Positions 46,316-53,569 of a DNA stretch of 59,022 nucleotides are shown here, one piece after another; positions within the stretch are counted from its first letter, which is position 1; each line of letters begins with the position of its first letter. The notes below the pieces were generated by a model. It was not told where the DNA came from. It did not search any database and saw nothing but the letters and a program-made list of their open reading frames with translations. This stretch comes from Ruminococcus flavefaciens (lineage in GTDB: Bacteria > Bacillota > Clostridia > Oscillospirales > Ruminococcaceae): positions 80,459 to 139,480 of the forward strand of contig NZ_FRCT01000008.1 in the NCBI RefSeq assembly GCF_900143025.1, read 5' to 3'. Position numbers and translations under genes: made by a program.

Positions 46316-47491
46316 ATGGATAATTCGGGCATTTATATTTCATATATGATAACCGAGCTTTTCTGTATTATGTTTTCGGTCGGTATTATCATCAAGGCTA
46401 ACAAAAACGTTGGTACACAGCTTCAGATGCGTCATTTCAAGGGAATGGCAATGTTTTTTATAGTATATCTTATAAGTGACAGCATATGGGCACTGGGACA
46501 GGGCGGATTGATCCCCTTCAGCGTGACAATGAACAAGATAACCAATGCCGTTGGACTTGCATCGGTCGGATTGTTGACGCTTGGCTGGTGTATTTTCGTT
46601 ATATTCCGTATAGACCAGAATAATTCAAAGAAAACAAAGATAATCAGGATAGCGCATTATGTTATAGCAGCAATTGATCTGATATTAACGAGCACATCGG
46701 TCTTCACGGGCTTTTATTTCTATGTTGACAAAAATGATATCTTTCAGTTTGCAGACGGGTATATAGTTCACATTATATTTACCTTTTTACAGCTTTTCGG
46801 CAGCGGTATTTATTCTTTCTGGCAGAGCTTTTCAAACAAGCAGGTCAAGCTCAAAAAGGAATACCGCCTTCCGCTGAATTTTATAATCATACCTGCTGCT
46901 ACGTCGATACTGGAGGGTATGCTGCCAATTTGTCCTATTGTTGCTTTGGGAATATTTCTCGCCATACACCTTGCTTTCCTTGAAATACAGAACAGCGAGA
47001 TATATTCCGACGCGCTCACAGGTCTTAACAACCGCAGACGCATGGAGATATTCCTTCAGGATATGATACATAATTCCTCTGAGGACAATCCTTTCAGGAT
47101 ATATATGATAGATGTCAACGACTTCAAGCAGGTAAATGATAAATTCGGTCATATAGTTGGAGACAGGACTTTGCAGCTCGTTGCTGACGCTCTGCATAAT
47201 GTTTCTGACAAGCTCCACGGCTTTTGTGCAAGATACGGCGGAGATGAATTTGTTCTTATAATCAATGATGATGCGCAGGTTCAGGAGGCTATCCAGAACG
47301 AGGTTAACTCCCTTCGCTCAAGGTGTGCCGATCTTATCCCGACTATATCGGTATGTACGGGCTTTGCCGTGTGTACCTCGGGGGCGATTACCGCAACTCA
47401 GCTTATTGCTCAGGCTGATGAGAAGCTGTATATCCAGAAGGAGATATTCCACGGCAGACGCAAAAAGGAAGACGTTGAATCAAACCAATAA
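46316..47491 (+). CDS. membrane diguanylate cyclase
   Basis: A protein of 391 residues. Residues 1-215 contain about seven hydrophobic helices, a membrane sensor without a named family. About 220-380 is a GGDEF domain: SDALTGLNNRRRMEIFLQDM, DVNDFKQVNDKFGHIVGD and the signature RYGGDEFVLI (about 304-313). It has the intact residues for making cyclic di-GMP. There is no EAL domain, and no inhibitory RxxD is obvious. GGGGGA precedes the ATG. It stands alone between two terminators. Signals and targets are unknown. Confidence 0.9.
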   Translation: MDNSGIYISYMITELFCIMFSVGIIIKANKNVGTQLQMRHFKGMAMFFIVYLISDSIWALGQGGLIPFSVTMNKITNAVGLASVGLLTLGWCIFVIFRIDQNNSKKTKIIRIAHYVIAAIDLILTSTSVFTGFYFYVDKNDIFQFADGYIVHIIFTFLQLFGSGIYSFWQSFSNKQVKLKKEYRLPLNFIIIPAATSILEGMLPICPIVALGIFLAIHLAFLEIQNSEIYSDALTGLNNRRRMEIFLQDMIHNSSEDNPFRIYMIDVNDFKQVNDKFGHIVGDRTLQLVADALHNVSDKLHGFCARYGGDEFVLIINDDAQVQEAIQNEVNSLRSRCADLIPTISVCTGFAVCTSGAITATQLIAQADEKLYIQKEIFHGRRKKEDVESNQ

Positions 47492-47497
47492 AGAGTT

Positions 47498-47524
47498 AAG
47501 GCAGTCCGCAAGGGACTGCCTTTT
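47498..47524 (+). terminator. terminator of the diguanylate cyclase gene
   Basis: AAGGCAGTCC-GCAAG-GGACTGCCTT plus T's. Confidence 0.85.
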
Positions 47525-47526
47525 CA

Positions 47527-48508
47527 TTACCGATCTATAAAAACACCGAGTATCGCATCAGTCTTTAAGGAAAGCAGTGATATCGAATATTCAACCTCGG
47601 GCTTGATAATAACTGTTCCTGTTTCGTTTTTGAGATCTTCCCTGATGATAATGCCGAAATACTTTTCAAGGGCATACTGGTCAAATCCGAGACAAATGCG
47701 GAATTCTCCGTTTTGATATTTAGGATCTCGTTCTCGTCCGATAACATCTCCGTCAATTCCTTTAAAATCAATCAGCTTTATACCGTCAAAGTACAGGTCG
47801 AGCTTTAATTCGGGCTTTCCGTCAGCATATATTCTTTCTGAATCAACAACGCGAAATTCAAATTTATGACCGTTTCTTGTCCAGCCGAAGGTGTAGTTCC
47901 GGATATCTGCTTCGCTTTTCCAGCCTCCGACGCTGAGAAGTCAGTTTATCTCATCAAATTGCAGAGAGTCGTAAAATACCCCATCGTCGAAGCAGTAACA
48001 ATCTTTCCAATACCACATTTTTTCGAGCACAACTTCGCCGTTATAGGTTATATTATAGATTTTGGTGGGATACCATTTTTTTGTCCTGCCGTCCCTGAGA
48101 AATTCCTCGTGTGTGTATTCGAGAGAAAGACCACTGTCGGAATCATAATCGGTTATTCTGTCTTCATATACTCTTACATGATAGAAATATACACAAGGTT
48201 TATCGTAGTAGTCGGCATGATTTGTTCTTGTTATGCTGCTTATCTTTCTTTTTGAAGATATCAGTTGAAAACGTGCGTTAACCTTTAAATGTCTGTCGCA
48301 AGCCCATTGTGCAAAGGCGCGTCCGAATTCCTCTAATTCTGCTCTTGTACAGTCATTTTCGGATATAAAAAATGTTGAGGCGACCGAAAGCTCCCATGCA
48401 TAATCATCGTCATGTATTTTCTCGGGGTGATCTATGGGATATACTTCGGTTATAAATGAAACTGTATTCTTATCTTTGAAGTATTCTGCAATTCTTCTTT
48501 TTATAGCG
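47527..48508 (-). pseudogene. reverse-strand gene without a start and with one internal stop
   Basis: One reverse-strand frame reads as protein over about 325 codons: KRRIAEYFKDKNTVSFITEV, WELSVASTFFISENDC, RTKKWYPTKIYNITYNGEVV, then a TGA at 47941-47943. It continues in frame LLSVGGWKSEADIRNYTFGW, FEFRVVDSERIYADGKPELK, to TAA at 47527-47529. No ATG, GTG or TTG start fits before the first residues. The continuity over both halves argues for a recently inactivated gene. I do not recognise the family; it lacks a signal peptide. Confidence 0.6.
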
Positions 48509-48691
48509 TTATGCTTTCTTTACTATATTATATTACGACATCTATAGAATTCCAAGAAGCCGTTTGTCACTTTAGCAGTGACATTTGTAACTGTTTCTGA
48601 TACTCCTATCAGTTGACAGAATGTTTTGTGACCTTGCACAGGCGAAAAAAACGTGTTATAATAAAACTGAAAATTTTTTTGAAAAATACTT

Positions 48692-48720
48692 CGACATTTC
48701 ATTTGCGGTTTACGACTAAT
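48692..48720 (+). promoter_or_regulatory. ECF-type promoter of sigma operon 2
   Basis: CGACATT (48692-48698), 13 bases, ACGACTAAT (48712-48720), 38 bases before the ATG, with an A/T tract upstream. Same layout as at 27042-27070. A further palindrome GTCACT-TTAGC-AGTGAC lies upstream near 48567-48583. Confidence 0.68.
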
Positions 48721-48758
48721 AAGTAGATGGGCGACGAACTATCCGAAAGGAGGTATGT

Positions 48759-49313
48759 ATGGATAACGGTGAAAGTAGCTACCGCCGTTTTCTTTCAGGC
48801 GACAAGGAAGGTCTCGAAGAAGTGATAACCATTTACCGTGACGGCCTTGTATTATACCTGACAAGCCTTGTATGTAATATAAATATCGCTGAAGAACTCA
48901 TGGAAGAAACATTTGTCAAACTCTACGTCAAAAAGCCCAAATTCAAAGGAAAAAGCTCGTTCAAGACATGGCTTTATTCTATTGCCAGGTTTACGGCTGT
49001 TGACTACATGAGGAAACATTCATCGTTATTGCAGGCTTCTCTTGATGATGCTGAGTTTACCGCAAGTGATGATAACCTTGAGGGAAGTATTATTCAGAAT
49101 GAGGAAAAGCGTGTTTTGCATAAGGCTATACGGAAACTGAAACCTGAGTATGAGCAGGCGTTGTATCTGACATATTTTGAGGATTTTTCAAACAGAGAAA
49201 CGGCAAGCATAATGAAAAAAACAGAAAAACAGGTCCGTGATATTCTGTATCATGCAAGAAAAACACTGAAGGCAGAACTTATCAAGGAGGGCTTTGTATA
49301 TGAAAAGCTATAA
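48759..49313 (+). CDS. ECF-type RNA polymerase sigma factor 2
   Basis: A sigma factor of 184 residues and paralogue of the sigma factor at 27109. Region 2 is AEELMEETFVKLYVKKPKFK, KTWLYSIARFTAVDYMRKH. Region 4 is LKPEYEQALYLTYFEDFSNR, ASIMKKTEKQVRDILYHARK. GAAAGGAGG precedes the ATG. Its 3' end overlaps the membrane-partner gene by 14 bases, exactly as in the first copy. The two -10 elements differ by one base (CGACTAAT here, CGTCTAAT there), so the two factors may recognise each other's promoters. Confidence 0.9.
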   Translation: MDNGESSYRRFLSGDKEGLEEVITIYRDGLVLYLTSLVCNINIAEELMEETFVKLYVKKPKFKGKSSFKTWLYSIARFTAVDYMRKHSSLLQASLDDAEFTASDDNLEGSIIQNEEKRVLHKAIRKLKPEYEQALYLTYFEDFSNRETASIMKKTEKQVRDILYHARKTLKAELIKEGFVYEKL

Positions 49314-51393
49314 GGAAACTATTGCAAGCGTTTTTGAAAAAGGCGATGCAATACTTGAAAGCAAAAGAATACGGGCTCGTCGTATAAGTATGGTAGCTGC
49401 TACTGTTTCAGGACTTTGTGCTGCCGCTGTTATTGGGGTAAGCGCGATAAACAGTCGTATAGATGATGACATCATAGGTCCTGAGGAACCGGATATCATT
49501 ATAACAGAGAGTAATGTCACTACACAGATAACTACAACGCAGCCCGTTGAAGAGAATAATGCAATGCATACAGGTTCGACCCATAGATCGGCTTCTTCTG
49601 AAAAGAACGAAGTCAAAACGACCATAACAGCTATAGCAGACAGTGAACGCGTCACTTCTGTTAAAGCTTCATCTGCCAATGTTAATGCTTCTGCAAGCAG
49701 AATAAGGACGTCTTTGATTAACAACGGCTCAAAACAAACAACTGCCATTACGGGAACGACAATTACTGCGCCCGATGACGAGAGGAGCTTTGAGATGAAA
49801 AAACTATCTGCATTTGCAATATCATTTATTACTGCATTATCAGCTATGCCTACTCACGTTTCTGCTAATGATAATTACAGACTTTATGCACAGGATCCTT
49901 TTGATAAGCAGATTATCGCTCAGGTAGCACAGGGCGAGACAGATCTTAACGGAAACGGAAAGTTTGATATTGATGACTGCTATAAACTGTTCGTTTATAC
50001 AGACGGATTTATTGTTGATGATGCTATAAAGGAAAGAATAGAGCGTTATGCCGACTATGACCATGACGGTTCCGTAACATGGTACGGCGATGCACTGCTC
50101 ATGTTAAAGTATTATCTGATGACAAAGCCGCTGGATACTTCCGTATTCAATATGGAAAACTATGAAGAGCCTCAGCCTACTGAGCAGAACAAGAAGCTGC
50201 ATGAACAAATGATAGAAGAAGGTCAGGCTGATGAGATCCACCCGCCTTCATACTATTTCACACAGAATCTCAAGACATATATGAGATACTACGGAACAGG
50301 CTACGGCTTCTTTGCTGATATGGTAAACAGCGGAGATATCTCACCTGATGTAAACGGAGACGGTGCTTTTGATATCAAGGACTGTGTTGACTATGAGATA
50401 TTCATAGAAAATCTGATCTATAAAGATCCCGAACTTTACAGCAGATATAAGAGTATGGTAGACGGAGTTATCAACTGGAAAGAGGGCGATTTCTACGTTA
50501 CGTTTTCAAATATTCAGGGCGGCGACAGCTGGCAGCCATTTGCCTACGATATCATACAGCTCCCTGAGGCAACTATAAAGAGATGTGCGAATATATTCAG
50601 CAAGATGGGACCATACGGCGGTCAGTTCACAGGACGCTACATGGCTTACAGCTATCTCCTTGACAATCCTCTTGATACTGAATATTTCCTTACTGAATAC
50701 TATGAGCAGTTCTATGAGGGCGCATCGCATTATGATATAAACGCTGCATTTGTATTTGCTGCAAGAACAAGCGAAAGCATTGAATACTTCGGCGACTTTG
50801 ATAAGGAAAAGTTCAGCAATGACTTCAAGAAATACTGTCAGGATATCAAGGACGGCAAGATGGACGTGCCTGACCTCAACTTTGACGGAAAGCTTGATAA
50901 ATTTGACTATGATGCTGCAATGTGGAGAGCAAGATGTACATACCTTCCTGATTGGCATGATACAGAAGGCTTTACTGATGAAGAAAATGAATTAAAAGAG
51001 AAGCAGTATGAATATTTCAAGACCAAGTGTGATGTCAATGGCGACGGCAAGAGCGGTGATATATACGACATGATCCTTATGCAGTGCTATATGCTCCTTG
51101 AAAACGACGATATTTTCAATGAAAGCGCTTGCGAGGAGTTTAATATCTCCGAGGAATACAAAAGCAATTATGCAATTCTTAATGATATAGATATTGATAG
51201 AAACGGTGACGCAAATCTTGACGGCGGCATGGATATGGGCGACGTTGTAATCATAATGCAGTCACAGGCAAACCCGGATAAATATGAACTTACAGACAAA
51301 GGAAAGTTTAATGCTGATCTTTACGAAACAGGCAAGGGAGTAACTGTAAACGATGCGCTTCAGGTGCAGAAGGTGCTTCTCGGACTTGAATAA
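49300..51393 (+). CDS. dockerin-bearing membrane protein, putative anti-sigma partner 2
   Basis: A protein of 697 residues from ATG 49300 (AAGGAGG upstream). It has a cytoplasmic start (MKSYKETIASVFEKGDAILE), a membrane helix (MVAATVSGLCAAAVIGVSAI) and a Ser/Thr-rich stretch. At residue 166 comes a second signal-peptide-like segment (MKKLSAFAISFITALSAMPT), preceded by AGAGGAG at 7 bases. Ca-loop motifs follow (DLNGNGKFDIDD, DYDHDGSVTWYG, DVNGDGAFDIKD, DLNFDGKLDKFD, DVNGDGKSGDIYD), then a dockerin (NLDGGMDMGDVVIIMQSQAN). The layout matches 27650 throughout. The anti-sigma role is inferred. The dockerin should bind a scaffold cohesin, which would tether the protein to the cellulosome. Confidence 0.75.
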   Translation: MKSYKETIASVFEKGDAILESKRIRARRISMVAATVSGLCAAAVIGVSAINSRIDDDIIGPEEPDIIITESNVTTQITTTQPVEENNAMHTGSTHRSASSEKNEVKTTITAIADSERVTSVKASSANVNASASRIRTSLINNGSKQTTAITGTTITAPDDERSFEMKKLSAFAISFITALSAMPTHVSANDNYRLYAQDPFDKQIIAQVAQGETDLNGNGKFDIDDCYKLFVYTDGFIVDDAIKERIERYADYDHDGSVTWYGDALLMLKYYLMTKPLDTSVFNMENYEEPQPTEQNKKLHEQMIEEGQADEIHPPSYYFTQNLKTYMRYYGTGYGFFADMVNSGDISPDVNGDGAFDIKDCVDYEIFIENLIYKDPELYSRYKSMVDGVINWKEGDFYVTFSNIQGGDSWQPFAYDIIQLPEATIKRCANIFSKMGPYGGQFTGRYMAYSYLLDNPLDTEYFLTEYYEQFYEGASHYDINAAFVFAARTSESIEYFGDFDKEKFSNDFKKYCQDIKDGKMDVPDLNFDGKLDKFDYDAAMWRARCTYLPDWHDTEGFTDEENELKEKQYEYFKTKCDVNGDGKSGDIYDMILMQCYMLLENDDIFNESACEEFNISEEYKSNYAILNDIDIDRNGDANLDGGMDMGDVVIIMQSQANPDKYELTDKGKFNADLYETGKGVTVNDALQVQKVLLGLE

Positions 51394-51426
51394 ATCAGCT
51401 ATAAGAATTATTACATCCTGAAATAT

Positions 51427-51477
51427 AGCAGACCCGTAATACGGAATGATCTATCGTATGCGGGTCTGCTCTTTTTT
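51427..51477 (+). terminator. terminator of sigma operon 2
   Basis: AGCAGACCCG ... CGGGTCTGCT stem followed by CTTTTTT. Confidence 0.85.
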
Positions 51478-51511
51478 CAGCACTGATCCATGATAAAATA
51501 GACATTTTTTG

Positions 51512-51540
51512 TTGACATACACTTATTATAATGTTATAAT
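51512..51540 (+). promoter_or_regulatory. promoter of the serpin cluster
   Basis: TTGACA (51512-51517), 17-base spacer, TATAAT (51535-51540). Confidence 0.8.
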
Positions 51541-51587
51541 TGTAGTATAGATAATCATATTTGTATGATGCGAGAGGAGTGTTTATT

Positions 51588-53480
51588 ATGGGAAGACTTA
51601 AAAGAATAAAACAGGCAGCAGCAGGTATCATGGGTTCTGCGCTTTTATTCAGTTTTGCAGGCGGTATTCTGCCTGTTTCAACAACTGTAAGTGCAGCTGA
51701 TATCGGAGGCAGCGTTTACTATAATGAAGAAATGAGAATGTATGAGTACGAATTCATCGACGCATACATCTATGATATAAAAAAATTTAGCGACTACATG
51801 ATCATAGACCTTATACCTTCAACGGGAGGAAACTGGTTCAATTATGAATATCACAGGCAGATAGCCGTGCCCATCCATGATTACGACAACGAATATTACG
51901 GCGATTCTGATCCTGAGCACAGACTGAAGCCTGAAACAAGAGTGAATATCAGATTTGCTTCGATCAGAGAATATGATGATCTGGTTAATCTTTTTGCAAG
52001 AAATAGTGGAATATTCAGCCTTAACTATATAATTTCATTAAAGGACCCTGATGAGCATATTTACGGCGATATAAACGATGACGGAGTTATTGACTCATTT
52101 GACGTTCTAACGTATAAAAAGTATCTTGCGGGCAATCTTTCGTATCAGCTCAGCGAGGCACAGTTCCTCAATGCGGATATAGATATGGATACCGAGATAA
52201 CCGAGGACGACTTCAGACAGGTCATGGATTTTGTTCTGGGAAGTTCAAAGGAATTCAACGGAACATCAAATATCGGAAGCGTTCGTCTTGACAATACGGT
52301 AAATGTGAAGGCTTCCGAGGGCGTAAAGACAGATGAAAGCTTTGCAGCAGCTGAGATGAAATTCGGCGTTGATCTTCTGAAGAAATGCTTCGATCCCGAG
52401 AAAGGAAGTAAAAACCTTCTGCTTTCACCTCTTTCCATATCGTCTGCTCTTGCCATGACTGCAAACGGAGCCGACGGCGAAACACGCGAGGAAATGGAGA
52501 AGGTGCTCGGAAGCGGTCTTACACTCGATGAGATAAACGAGTATATGGCATATTATGTCAGTCAGCTCCCCGATGAGGAGAAGAAAAAGATTTATCTTGC
52601 AAATTCAATATGGTTCAAGGACGATCCTTCCTTAAAGGTGTATGATGAATTCCTTGAGACCAACAAGAAATTCTATAATTCCGAGATATACAAGTCAAAG
52701 TTTGATAAAAGCATCGTTAAAGATGTGAACAGCTGGGTAAATAAGAATACGAAGGGCATGATCCCGTCAATTCTCAGGGAGGATAACATTAAGTCAGATA
52801 CAGCGATGATGCTGCTCAATACTCTGTATTTCGAGGCGGAATGGGAGGACCCGTATCTCAGCACAGCGGACGGCAAGTTCACCGATCTTGACGGAGTCAA
52901 GCACCCCATAAAGGAATTGAACAGCATGGAAAGCTATTATTATGACCTCGGCAATGCCGATGCTTTCAAGAAGCCATACATGGGTGAAGATTACAGCTTT
53001 GTAGGCATACTTCCGCATGAGGACGTTGATTTTGAAAGCTACATCAGCGAGCTTGACGGAAAGGCGCTTGCAGAGGGCTTAAAGGAGTATGAGGATCCGT
53101 CAACTGTAGATCTTTATGTAATGATACCTAAGTTCAAGTATAATTATGATACTTCTTTGAAGGATATCCTTCCTAAGATAGGAATGAAAAAGGCTTTCGA
53201 CAGTAGGGGAGCGGATTTCTCAAAGATAAACGATCTGTCTGTTGAAGGAGCAGAGCCGTTATACATTTACGATTTGCTCCACAAGACAAAGATCGAGGTA
53301 ACAGAAAAGGGTACTAAAGCTGCTGCGACAACAGCGGTCATCATGGGGTATGGATCTGCTGCTCCGATAGAAAAGAAAAGGGTCTATATCAATCTTGACA
53401 GACCTTTTGTATATATGATCGTTGACAAGAACAATGTGCCGTTATTTATAGGTGCTGCTACTCAGCTTGAAGAGAAATGA
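51588..53480 (+). CDS. dockerin serpin 1
   Basis: A protein of 630 residues. The signal peptide ends TTVSA-A. A unique N-terminal region is followed by a dockerin-like pair of Ca loops (about 158-218; DINDDGVIDSFDVLTYKKYL, DIDMDTEITEDDFRQ) that departs from the other dockerins here. The serpin domain runs from about 248 to the end (LLLSPLSISSALAMTANGAD, NTLYFEAEW, RPFVYMIVDKNNVPLFIGA). The hinge EKGTKAAATTA is that of an inhibitory serpin. Counting from it, the scissile bond falls near MGYG/SAAP. It should trap a serine or cysteine protease that attacks the cellulosome. I chose the ATG at 51588, with GAGGAG before it. Confidence 0.9.
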   Translation: MGRLKRIKQAAAGIMGSALLFSFAGGILPVSTTVSAADIGGSVYYNEEMRMYEYEFIDAYIYDIKKFSDYMIIDLIPSTGGNWFNYEYHRQIAVPIHDYDNEYYGDSDPEHRLKPETRVNIRFASIREYDDLVNLFARNSGIFSLNYIISLKDPDEHIYGDINDDGVIDSFDVLTYKKYLAGNLSYQLSEAQFLNADIDMDTEITEDDFRQVMDFVLGSSKEFNGTSNIGSVRLDNTVNVKASEGVKTDESFAAAEMKFGVDLLKKCFDPEKGSKNLLLSPLSISSALAMTANGADGETREEMEKVLGSGLTLDEINEYMAYYVSQLPDEEKKKIYLANSIWFKDDPSLKVYDEFLETNKKFYNSEIYKSKFDKSIVKDVNSWVNKNTKGMIPSILREDNIKSDTAMMLLNTLYFEAEWEDPYLSTADGKFTDLDGVKHPIKELNSMESYYYDLGNADAFKKPYMGEDYSFVGILPHEDVDFESYISELDGKALAEGLKEYEDPSTVDLYVMIPKFKYNYDTSLKDILPKIGMKKAFDSRGADFSKINDLSVEGAEPLYIYDLLHKTKIEVTEKGTKAAATTAVIMGYGSAAPIEKKRVYINLDRPFVYMIVDKNNVPLFIGAATQLEEK

Positions 53481-53488
53481 TAAGACTG

Positions 53489-53533
53489 CTGAAAGCTCTT
53501 CTGTCTTTATGGCAGGGGAGCTTTCAGATTTTT
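53489..53533 (+). terminator. intercistronic terminator in the serpin cluster
   Basis: CTGAAAGCTC / GAGCTTTCAG followed by ATTTTT, 37 bases before the next ATG. It would lower expression of the downstream genes unless they have another promoter. Confidence 0.6.
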
Positions 53534-53569
53534 GGAAGATTAAAGATAATGGATATAAGGAGGAATTGA

